Source: Aradus depressus
Taxonomy: Eukaryota > Arthropoda > Insecta > Hemiptera > Aradidae
Length of the DNA stretch: 64,000 nucleotides
Direction: 5' to 3'
Assembly: GCA_963662175.1 (NCBI GenBank)
Contig: OY759218.1
Coordinates: 51,653,427-51,717,426, forward strand
Part shown: positions 47,691 to 57,500 of the stretch, one piece after another
Position numbering within the stretch: the first letter of the stretch is position 1
How the letters are laid out: the number at the start of each line of letters is the position of its first letter
Notes under the pieces: model-generated
Seen by the model: only the letters and a program-made list of their open reading frames with translations
What the model was told of the DNA's origin: nothing
Databases searched by the model: none
Program-made: the position numbers and the translations under genes

Positions 47691-48110
47691 ACACTAGGGT
47701 AGGGGTTTCTAAGGAGTATCTCATATTACGCAGAGTCGAGACTGCCATATAAAATGTAAAATGACGGAGTACATACCATTTTTTTAACCTTCCAGATAAA
47801 GCACACCTCTTTGCTACCCGATACATTTATGCATTTTTTTTGTACTTTTTATCTCATACCTCATATATACAAGCCTAATGAAGTTTTAATCAGGAGAAAA
47901 GTTTTGAAGATTAAGGCGAAACATTTTGCACAAAATTCTTTCCCAACGAGTGCCACGTTACACCATGTTTTTTAGTAATATGATCAATACAAGTCTCATG
48001 AAAACAATACAAGTCGAAAAAAAATAACGTCTGCTCAAACAGTTCATTTTAGCTGCATTACTCAGACAATATTCAACTCAAACCAGGGTCAATTGAAAGG
48101 TAAACTTCAG

Positions 48111-48295
48111 TTATGTGCCATTAATAAATTTCTCTAAGTTTTCCCTTCGTTCTTCTTTGGGGTCATAAAGTGTTAGAAGTCTTCCCCACTCATCTGGGTA
48201 ACCAGTTCTTACAAAATCAAAGATTTTTTGTAAAGACGTTCGCTGCCTTTCTGTGCAGTTGTCACAGAGACGCTGGAGAATACTCGGAAGTGTCC
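48111..48295 (-). CDS. Chemosensory protein exon 2
   Basis: It opens after tttttcag with two bases, then TLPSILQRLCDNCTERQR, FVRTGYPDEWGRLLTLYDP and ENLEKFINGT, stop TAA. The 'P-x-x-W' and 'YDP' motifs match the CSP C-terminal half. A palindromic MITE ends about 85 bp upstream of the acceptor and a poly-A run (poly-T on the coding strand) adjoins it, supplying the pyrimidine tract. Confidence 0.94.
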
Positions 48296-51200
48296 CTGAA
48301 AACAAGTAAAAAAAAAAAAAAAAAAAAAATTAAATTAATTAACCAAAATAAATAATAAATAAATATATATATATATATATACAGGGTGTCCCAGCATGGA
48401 GGTAAAAAACGTTGAGGTCTTAAAGAAAATTTAATTCTGAACAAAAAATTGCCTATATTTTTTGTTCAGAATTAAATTTCCTTTAAGACCTCGAAGTTTA
48501 TTACCTCCATGCTGGGACACCCTGTATAGTAATCCTCAATTCATTGTAAACACTGAATGGATTTTGAGACATGTCATTTACTTTTACCTACTTTTTTCAC
48601 TAAAACCATAATATTGCTGCACAAGTATAAGGGCCATGTAATATAATGTTTTATCGTTTGAAAGCTTATTAAAAGCACAAGTTTTCTAAATAAAAATTAG
48701 GATATACAATAAGGACATTTTTTTGAAAAAACATGAGCTACAATTTGCCAAAGAATTTCCGAATTACACAGTCCTTCGGTTTATGCTGCCTATAAACTGT
48801 CAAATTCCTGTAATTGTAATAATAAAGTAAACTTATTCTAAAGGTGATTTACCGCTCTTTATGATGGTATAATTAACTTTGTGTTAGCTCTTATACTTAA
48901 GGAGGAATAAGAGATTTTATGGAAAACAATAGTGCTAAGTACAAAAATTGAAAGGTGTTGAATATTTTTGAAACGGTTCCGAATCGGACCTATGTTTATA
49001 GGAAATTTTTTGTTCAAAATTGGGTGACTTGCTACTCGTGCATATATAAAGTATAAAAAGTATATGGTAAACATTTGGTTCTGTACACAACAATAAATAA
49101 TTTAAAATATATATATGTAAATTAATAATGTTCTATATGCAAAACAATATAGTATACACAAAACAAATCGAAAATATTAAATTTAAGTAATAATAAAGAT
49201 AAATAACATTAATAAAGATAAAATAAAATAAACAGAAATACATAAAAGCTCTTCAACTTGAAACGCCGCCGGTGTCATGCCCACCCCTCCAACTTAAAGG
49301 AGGCAGAGGAGGCCGCGGGGGCTCGAGTGATCCCCCGCTTTCCCGCCTCGCCAGTGCACTCTCCAGCAGTGGAGGCAGACCAAGAAGGAAAGGAGAGCTG
49401 AAGGTATGAGGATTACATGAGGGGAAAAGCTGGTCATCACCGTCACTCCCTAATAATTGTTGCTAAATTACAGAAGCAGGTCTCTCGGCCAGAGCCGCCT
49501 CAGTCTTCGAGGGGGATGATCTAGATGGGCATGGGATGACAAGAGCCGAGCAACTGGATTGACATGGGAAGAATGATTAGAGTGGAATTTGGTGAAGTGA
49601 AGCCATGGTGAACAAAAGGAATTTCCAAGTCATTATGGAGGGTGAGGTTGGAAACACAGAAGGGAGCATCGACAATTGTTGTTAGGACTTTGGATTGGAA
49701 GGACTGGATACGCTTGATGTTAGATGGCTTAACACAACCCCATAATTCTAGTCCGTATGTCCATATAGGTTTTATTATTGTCTTGTAAATGGTCAGTTTG
49801 TTTTCAATGGAAAGTTTGGACTGTCTGCTGAACAGCCGGTAGAGCAGACCAAACCGTCTGTTCAGCTCCTGTCGTTTTAGTCGTGTATGGGGGTTCCATG
49901 TCAGTCGTCGGTCTAGATAGAACCCAAGATAGCGAACTTGATTGGAGGCAGGGATTGGAATATTATTGAAGAAAATCGGAGGGCAGGATTGGCGTCTCAG
50001 AGTGAAGGTAATATGGCTAAACTTCTCTTCGTTGATTTTCACTCGCCACTGCCGACACCAATCCTCTATGTGGAGAAGGTGCTGTTGGAGATTTTGGGAA
50101 GCTGTGGTAGGATTTTGGCTGGAGGCAAGGATAGCTGTATCATCGGCAAAGGTTACTAGGAGTGTGTTAGGACTGGTAGAAGTGTCAGCAGTTTAAACTG
50201 TGTAGAGGATGGGACCGGAGACACTTTCTTGAGGAACCCCCGCTTCAACAGTTACATAGTCAGAGTGCTCATTACCCTGACAAACCTTGAAGAGGCGGTC
50301 GGAAAGGTAAGACTTGAGGATGAGATAATAAGTGTGAAGTAAACATTTTCCTAAATTATTCAAAATTTGGAAAATGGTACTATTTTTTTTCAATAGCCGA
50401 ATACTTTCTGAAAAAAAAAATTAATAATAGATAATTATTCTCCAAATTTTATTTTAATTATCACTTATATTTGGCCCATTAGGGCATATTTCGAGTGTAT
50501 AATTTTTTAGTTGTACCAAAGCAAAACACAACATGATTTAATTAGAAATTATTAGGAGTGTAAATTAATTTCAAAAATACAAATACAAATTTACATATGT
50601 ATCTTCCAACCTACAAACCGGATCTTCTGTCATAAAGGTATAGGTATGAATAAGTCCCAAATCTTTGAATGGTTTGTCAAAAAGTGTAAAATCTAAAGGT
50701 GAGAAATCCAAAAGGTGTACATTAAACCATACCCAGATTGCGTCCAGTTCCGTGAAATAATTTCCCTTTTTATTTTATTTAATAATATAATTTCAATTTG
50801 TTTTTGTTTTCTAATCGCTTGCACAATTTCTTTCTCTTATGTATGTATTTATTTATTTTAACATTATTTGTATCTTTTCGTTCAGTTACTATTCTTATTA
50901 GCTACTTATTTCTTGTTATTATTATTATTATTATACTGTTTCCTAAACGATACATTTCATATTTACATTGTTATTAACTAATTCTTATTATTCTTTATGC
51001 AATGTAAGAATATAACTATAAGAATATGTATTTTATAAAGAACTCCTCTCATTGCAATAAAGCATGCATTCTTTAATGCAATAAACGTTTATCTATCTTG
51101 TATAATATATTTATATTAAAATATTTAGTAACAAAAAAAACCTTTTCTAATTAGGAACAACGGAAGTTGCACTTGTTTCTATGGTGGACATACAAAGTGG

Positions 51201-54200
51201 ACAGGAGCCATGTTGATGACATGAGATACTGGGCACCCATCATCGATAAGACCGCTTACCTGCTTACAGCAGGTGATAGGGAATCATTCGCTCTAATGTA
51301 AGTAAACGGCGATCGGGGTCAAATAAAATGGCGGCTAGCTCTTGGACTACTGGTTGGTATCATCACTTACCATCAACTCACACACTTATTCATATATGAA
51401 TATGATCACATTAACATATATCATTTGCATATATTAATATGTGGAATTATACTAATAACAAAAAACTGCATTGTTCTACATAAGGATGTGCTCTATTTTT
51501 GCATGTGCATAATTAAATAATTAGCCACCTATTTCAAAAATTAATACTGATTAGGAATTTTTTTCTTAATGCAATTAGACGAGATTACTCATCTTTAAAG
51601 TTAAAGAAATAAATAAACCTACTAATATATTATGATTACACCAAAGAATGGGAAGCAACAAAGGCATGGGAATTACTCAGGTTTTAACTTTTTTTCGCAT
51701 GAGACCAAGGTCATGCGGAAACGTTTTAGAGGGTTCAATTGACATCAGCTTATGTGCTACTGGGTTGGTTAGTTTATGGAAGTAATCACCATATTTTCAT
51801 TAAATATGTTCCCCAGAACACAGATGGGAGGTCAAATTTTTTAGACAAAATCCTAATATCGCGTCACAGACGCAAATTTGTCATTTTTGGACAAAAAGAG
51901 ATTTTATAAGTGTTTTAATAAGAGCCAAACGTTTGCCGGTATCGATTAGAATTCGAGATATGGCGTCTTTATATCTAGATCTGTGTCGATATAGTTAGTT
52001 GGTTAGTTATTGTGACTCATGGCCAGACTTTAACTACGAGGTCATATCGCCTGTTACCAGAGCGCTCTTTTGTCACTCTGGCGGACATGAGCCCGTCCCC
52101 TTTAGGGAGTCCTAAATTTTGCTCACCCATGTTTATTACCTAGGGAAGGGGTATCGAGTACCTGACATCGTACAGGCTCGGGACAATCGCTTTACGTCCC
52201 ATCCGAAGGACGGCGTGCGTATTAAACATATGCGGTTAATAATTACTGTTTAAATATTTAAGACATACATTAGGGATGTTTTCTATATCCGCAGATTTGT
52301 TATTTTCACTATTTCTTATAGAGGTCATCAATTCGTTTAGACTTATTTCAGAGTCGAATTAATAATAAATAATTTATATATATATATAATAGAATTTCGA
52401 TACACCCTAATATATATATTAGGGTGTATCGAAAAATTTTTTTTTAGCCGGCTATGTTTGGGGGAAAAGGATGACGTCCAATTTCTGATAGGCTGCCACA
52501 TCTATGTCAGGATTAGAGATAAATACCTGGCAAGCTATTTGGGAGATGCTCCGCTAGATGTCTCTCAACAACAGGCACATCTCCCCAATTTGTAAATAGT
52601 TTCAGATGAACAGAAGCTTTGTTTGTTCTGCCAAGTTGGAGTTAATGAAAACTCTAAAAGACTAACTACATACTTATTATTTTATTTTTTATAACTGTTT
52701 TAGTAATATCAATACTTTATTTTTTTGTGTTTTTGTTCTTCGTTTTTAGAATCTAGTTGTTACATTTTATTTTATGTATGAAGTAATCACTCCTATTGTT
52801 TTGTTAATTAATGTTATCTGTTCATTTTAGTTTAGTCCTTATTATTTAGAAATTGCATTTATGATCATGTATCGAACTCCTTCCTGTAAGAATTTTATGA
52901 GCAATGAAGTTATTCATTCATTTAAAAAAAATAATCATGAAATAATAAACTATTATTACCTTTGTGATGGCAGTTTATAATAATGCATTGTACTAATAAA
53001 ATATTATTATAAGTGCCGAGGTGTGACTTAAAAGTAATAGCTGCATAATGCATACCCCTAATTGACCTAACCGTTATTATTTTTAGAATTATTACTGAAT
53101 CATAAATGCGTCAAACAAAAAAGTTTGTTAATTGTTCGGCAGCCTGTCAGCCAGGTGTGTTTAACGTAAATGGATGTCTAAAAAGGTCGGTAAATATACC
53201 TCGAATAACTATTTTGTTTGAATTCAAAATTGTATGAGGAGGAATGTATTTATTATGTCATTTCTTTCGTCAACATTTCTTGATGGGAAATGGGTTCAGT
53301 TTTAAACTGTGAATAGAGCAACAGCGAATAACTTCTGAAGTCATTTTTATTAAGTTTATATTGTTATATAACTGAATCTAAAAAGAACCGAAAAAGCTGC
53401 CTAATACTAGACATTACAAATATTATAAAACTAATAAATAAATTTACCTTGATCTTCAAAAGTAAAAATAAAGGAAGAAAAAATTGAAATGAACAATCAA
53501 AAACAGCTGTAAACATGAAGTAACCTAGACATTTTCAAATATGTTTAATAGGCTTTAACTACAAGGTGATATGGCCTACTACCAGAGCGCTCTGGTGGAC
53601 ATGAGCCCGACTCTACTGTGGGAGTCCTATATTTGCCCTACCCAGGTTTATTCAACAAGGGTAGGTAAGGGTCAGGAGTACCTGACATTGTACAGGCTCG
53701 GCACAATCTCTACCTCCCAGATAAAAAAACCTAAGGCACACCGAACCCGCGAACTTGCATCTGTGCCACCGGCGCCAAGGTGGAAAAAAAACTAAACACG
53801 AGTTAAATGTTTAAATATAAACTACGATTTCTCAATTAGTGAATAGTTATAGAATGCTGTTGCAAGTTTCGTTTTTATTTTTATTAATTTTAGCTACTAA
53901 GAGAAACTCATATAAGTGAACTTTACTTTCAAAGGAATGCATGCTCAAATTGTTTTCACCTCCCAGATAAGAAACCTAAGGGCCTCGGCTGGATTTCGAT
54001 CCCGCCATCTCTTCCATAGTCTTCAACAATCATAATCATATACAGATATAAATACACCGTATAATCATAAATATATTAATTAATTATCATTCCGATACTA
54101 AGGATAGGATTGTAAATCAGGCGCGGTGATCTAAATAGCAATTAGAAAGAAAAGTTTTCGTCAAACAAAACTAAGCAACTGAATTTTATTGTTGAGAATT

Positions 54201-57005
54201 AGAATATGTTTCAAATAACAAAAAAATCCATATGCTTATTTAAAAAAAAAAAAAAAAGGGTAAAAACTATTTAAAAACAGCTGACTCGCGCCAAATATTA
54301 ATTGCGCGACAGAGATAATAGCGTTTTTTTAAATAATTGTATTGTTAGTAAGTATTGATTTAAACTTGACTTCATAATTCTCAAATATCAACACTCGTCA
54401 TTGCCATTTTGAATTTAAAACAACTTTTAATTATTCTCTCAATTGATCCTTCTTTAACGCAGTATTTTTCATATTATTCTATTTCTTTATTTTTGTTTTT
54501 CTGCATGTGTAGTAAGACGAAATTCCATTTACAAGGTAAACTGCATGTTATTAGCGGCAAAGTTCATAAGTTGAGCTGGTGGGGGGAGGTCGCGGAGTTA
54601 GTCTACCCAGCTTTTAGAAGGGGGAGGGGACATGCATTCCACTTGCGAAGAACTTAAAAAATATGTATTTTTGGAGATTTGGCTCAAATTTAGAGAGCAT
54701 GTAGCTTTACTCTCATATAGTATAATTATCATTCACCTCCCAGATAAAAATCCTAATGGCCTCGGCCAGGATTCGAACCCGCGATTTTCTGTAACTATGA
54801 GGTTATATCGTCTACTACCAGAGCGCTCTTTCGTCGTTCTGGTGGACATGAGCTATAGACCACAACTTCAAATTGTGTTTTTCTTATGTTTTTCCAATAG
54901 CTTTAGATCTCAAAACAATAAATAAATAATGCCGCTCAGATCTTTTAAATAATACTGAAAACAAAATAAGGGAAAAGTGGAGTTTAACCTAAGTGACAGT
55001 TTTCCTGTCCGACTGTGTGTTATGAACACGAAAACTCCCAGAAGCATGAATAAATCGTCACGAAATTTTATATGTAAATCCAAAACCCCTAATGACACAC
55101 TTCTTTCAATTTCAAGAGGGGGGCAGCTCAAATCAAAAATCCTAATAACAACCGATGTAATGAATGAATCGCCATGAAATTTAGTGTGAGGATTCAGAAG
55201 TTGCTGAGTAAAGGACCTATTGATTGACTACATCCGTCTTTAGTTTTAGAGGGAGAGCCAAAATTTAGTTGATTTATTTTGCACTGGGGAAATTTCATTG
55301 CCATTAATCATGATTCACCGACTACTTTTTTTTTTTACACGATATAAAAACTTAGGTTACTCAGTCTCAATTATATAAATTATACCACAAGAGAACCTGT
55401 AATTCTGCACAAAAGTATCGACGGGAGGATCAACAAATTATTCTTTCGAATACACGATATAATTTGCTTAGAGGGCGCCGTTGGCTCAGAGGTAGCATGC
55501 TAGCCTACTGAGCTCAAGATTGCGAGTTCGAAACCCGACCGGGACCCTTAGGTTTTTTATCTGGGAGGTGAAAAAAACCTTGAGCACTGCGTTCTTTGTA
55601 TGGGACTTTAAACGATGTTCCCGTACTTGTTAAACAATCCTACCCTAGGTGAATAAAAATTTAGGGTAGGCAAAATTTAAGACTCCCACAGAAGATTCGG
55701 GCTCCATGTCCACCAGAGCGACAAAAGAGACTGAAAGTTTATAATTATAATATTCGAAGTAGTAATGGATGGAAAAATTCTAATTAATCAAAAATATATT
55801 ATCGATTACCTGAATAATAGGTATTTGGTCAAAATGTACTATTAATTACCCAAATAGTTGGTAATTGGTCAAAAATATATTATCAATTACCTAAATAATT
55901 GGTAGTTAGTCAAAAATGAATTATCAAATACCCAAATAATTGGTGATTTGTTAAAAATGAATTATCAATTACTAAAATGATTGGTAATTGGTCAATAATA
56001 TATAATCAATTATCCGAATATTTGATAATTAATCTAAAATGAATAATAAATAACCCAAGTAATTGGTAATTGGCCAAAAATGAATTGAGTTAGCGTTGTT
56101 GGCACGTTAACACACACAAAACAGGATGGGATAAGGTACCTATGCTCCCAACTGTCCTATATATACATACGTACTTAAGATATCGAGACAGTAAACACTT
56201 ATAGTCTTCATGTACACTATATCCCTTCCTATTTATTTTTCTCTTTTTTTTTCTTTTAATCTTAATCGTATTGTACCTCAAATGAATCAAGTTTTTTTAT
56301 TCATTTGTTTCAAATAACTTGAAACAATTTTTGTGTTGTGAAGAACCATTTTTGTTACTTCTACTTGAGTCAACTGATCTACTTTGATGACGATCTTTTC
56401 AAAGTTCTTCGACCCGTTATTAATTATTTGGGTAATTAATATAGCTTCGGAAAACATATAAATTTTTCCGATAATTGACAATTTATTTTTCTCCACTATC
56501 TATTATTTGGATAATTCATAATAGTTTTGAAAAAATAACAATTAAAAATGATGAAAACATTATTTTTTGGGTAATTGATAATAACCCTTGAAAATGCTCA
56601 TAAAAATATCATTGTGGCCGATGGTTGGTGTGAGACCGACGTTAGAATTAGATGGCTACCTGTCAAGACCTCTCCCAGCTGAAGAACATAATAGAGACGC
56701 TAAATCAAATAGAAATATAAGAAATAACACATAAACTGCATAGTTTTTACGATTAAATAAAAGTTGAATTTTTCTTTTGAAGTTGTGACAGGATCAATAT
56801 ACTTACGTCTAAAGTCGCGGGCCTCAGGAGGACAAACGCCTGCACGGAGCATGCATCGCAGATACTTGGATATGATCCTGGTGTTGGAGAGAATGGTGTC
56901 TATATCGATGATCTGAAGACGCTGGAAGAGGTGCCTCTCGACCTCGGCGTCTGTGAGCGCCGCGACTAGAGGCAACGTTACCACCAGGAGTCCAGTCAGA
57001 TGCAT
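48111..57005 (-). CDS. Chemosensory protein (CSP, OS-D/A10 family), 2 exons joined
   Basis: Seen: exon 1 (57005-56807) ends one base into a codon at a GTAAGT donor. Exon 2 (48295-48111) begins with two bases after TTTTCAG, so the phases fit and the split codon reads CGG (Arg). The product is 127 residues with a hydrophobic N-terminus (MHLTGLLVVTLPLVAAL) as a probable signal peptide. The four cysteines have the exact CSP spacing C-X6-C-X18-C-X2-C (CMLRAGVC ... LCDNC). Family knowledge: CSPs are small secreted six-helix carriers of hydrophobic ligands in sensillum lymph and other tissues, and nearly all have a single phase-1 intron at this position. Ligand and tissue cannot be read here. The intron of about 8.5 kb is very long for the family and packed with repeats. 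Confidence 0.95.
48379..48528. mobile_element. Palindromic MITE with TA target, 85 bp from CSP exon 2
   Basis: The ends are acagggtgtcccagcatgga and tccatgctgggacaccctgt, with inverted repeats of about 70 bp each meeting near a short central loop (attgcctatatt). A TA borders each end, as expected for Tc1/mariner-type elements. It has no coding capacity. Confidence 0.85.
49240..50393 (-). mobile_element. Jockey-like LINE 3' half
   Basis: Minus strand. It contains SYLSDRLFKVC and VEAGVPQESVSGPILY (motif B, with Glu-Ser replacing the usual Gly-Ser), then TFADDTAI (motif C, around 50150) in another frame. After that come ITFTLRRQSCPP, YLGFYLDRRLTWNPHTRLKR and IKPIWTYGLELWGC to about 49521. A GC-rich 3' UTR follows to about 49240. 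Frameshifts make it a pseudogene. It lies in the CSP intron, in the same orientation as that gene. Confidence 0.8.
51155..51297 (+). CDS. Exon-like open stretch of unknown gene, nested in CSP intron
   Basis: A 143-bp stretch is bordered by a good acceptor (ccttttctaattag) and a strong donor (at|gtaagt), and is open throughout. It reads EQRKLHLFLWWTYKVDRSHV then DDMRYWAPIIDKTAYLLTAG and DRESFAL. It has no start codon, so a plain ORF search misses it. Base composition is clearly less AT-rich than the flanks. I do not recognise the peptide. It may be an internal exon of a gene on the opposite strand to the CSP, or a remnant of a captured gene or transposon. No partner exon was found. Confidence 0.45.
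52009..52220 (-). mobile_element. SINE fragment in CSP intron
   Basis: Minus strand. It contains tgtgactcatggccagactt, ctgttaccagagcgctcttt and catccgaaggacggcgtgcg. The tRNA head is missing. Confidence 0.8.
52393..52432. repeat. Short palindrome of transposon ends
   Basis: ttcgatacaccctaatatat is followed by its reverse complement (atattagggtgtatcgaa). TAGGGTGTATCGAAAA resembles the 41923 element's end TAGGGTGGGTCGAAAA. The right copy may begin a related element (sequence to about 52660), whose other end was not found. Confidence 0.55.
53553..53780 (-). mobile_element. SINE copy with internal deletions, CSP intron
   Basis: It has ggctttaactacaaggtgat, cctactaccagagcgctctg, ctccc agataaaaa and the head remnant gccaccggcgcc. 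Confidence 0.75.
53945..54015 (-). mobile_element. SINE head fragment
   Basis: It contains ttcacctcccagataagaaa, cctaagggcctcgg and a B-box remnant (gatttcgatcccg). Confidence 0.55.
54733..54860 (-). mobile_element. Rearranged SINE: head joined to tail
   Basis: It contains ctcccagataaaaatcct and the B box (gattcgaacccgcg), then directly ctactaccagagcgctcttt, a body segment normally on the other side. It is a deletion or rearrangement product. Confidence 0.65.
54985..55330 (+). repeat. Repeat M, partial copy in CSP intron
   Basis: It contains tccgactgtgtgttatgaac, atcgtcacgaaattttatat, aaccgatgtaatgaatgaat, gaaatttagtgtgaggattc and tagagggagagccaaaattt. Confidence 0.6.
55470..55735 (+). mobile_element. 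SINE copy upstream of CSP exon 1 in plus coordinates (intron)
   Basis: It has the head gagggcgccgttggctcagaggtag and B box gagttcgaaaccc, then ttttttatctgggaggtgaa and ggcaaaatttaagactccca. It ends early at gacaaaagag. Confidence 0.85.
55790..56085. repeat. 41-bp AT-rich tandem repeat, about 7 units
   Basis: The unit contains ggtaattggtcaaaaatgaa and ttatcaattacccaaataat. Each joint (aattacc...ggtaatt) is itself an inverted repeat, so the array can form serial hairpins. Diverged units continue near 56420-56590. Confidence 0.85.
56807..57005 (-). CDS. Chemosensory protein exon 1
   Basis: It has 66 codons plus one base. The ATG (57005-57003) is followed by a hydrophobic leader, then IDIDTILSNTRIISKYLRC, the first cysteine pair and PPEARDFR before the donor c|gtaagt. 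'D-x-I-L-x-N-x-R-(I/L)' before the first cysteine is the CSP signature. The open frame that continues past the donor is intron read-through. Confidence 0.94.
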
Positions 57006-57329
57006 GTCCCAAACCCCACTGATCCACCTACAAGCCTATATTCCCACTAACCTAGCCCAACCTAACTCCCTCATCAAGGACACTTCCTACCTCCTTTCAC
57101 AACCTCAACCTTATCTTCAAGCTAGTTTTTTGAGTTTTAATTTCCTAGTTATCCAGAAATGTTCCACACGCTTATGTATATATATTTTTTTCGAAATGTA
57201 AAAAACAGTTTATTTCAATTGAATGAATACATGAATATGTATCTTTTCGAAGATACCATCTTTCCAGAAAATGTTAAAAAATATATTTAAAAGAAATGAA
57301 AGTTAAGAACTTGTTTAAGATTTATATTG

Positions 57330-57500
57330 TCTAATCCCACAAAAATAAATAGGTACATATAGTGTACCGGTTTCGGGTCAAGCCATCGTCAGAAACGAAA
57401 CCGGTACACAATATGGATTACTCAATGAAATAAAAGACGTTGGCTTCCCACTGTTTTATTTCCAACCGGTTTCAATGCAACTGCGTCATCATCTGTGGCA
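57330..57500 (-). ncRNA. Families A and C ribozyme motifs side by side
   Basis: At 57365-57392 (minus) the motif is CTGACGA-T-GG(cttga)CCC-GAAA-CCGGTA, family A. A second ACCGGTA (gaaaccggtac) just to its right suggests an inverted partner reduced to its end. At 57464-57495 (minus) family C reads cAGATGA-T-GACGC(agtt)GCATT-GAAA-CCGGTT, with core U4 changed to A and one stem mismatch. Confidence 0.55.

Noticed and set aside
57018..57045. TATA/initiator promoter of the CSP gene
   Set aside because: Minus-strand TCAGT and a TATA-like word are present, but their spacing is too short and the match is weak.
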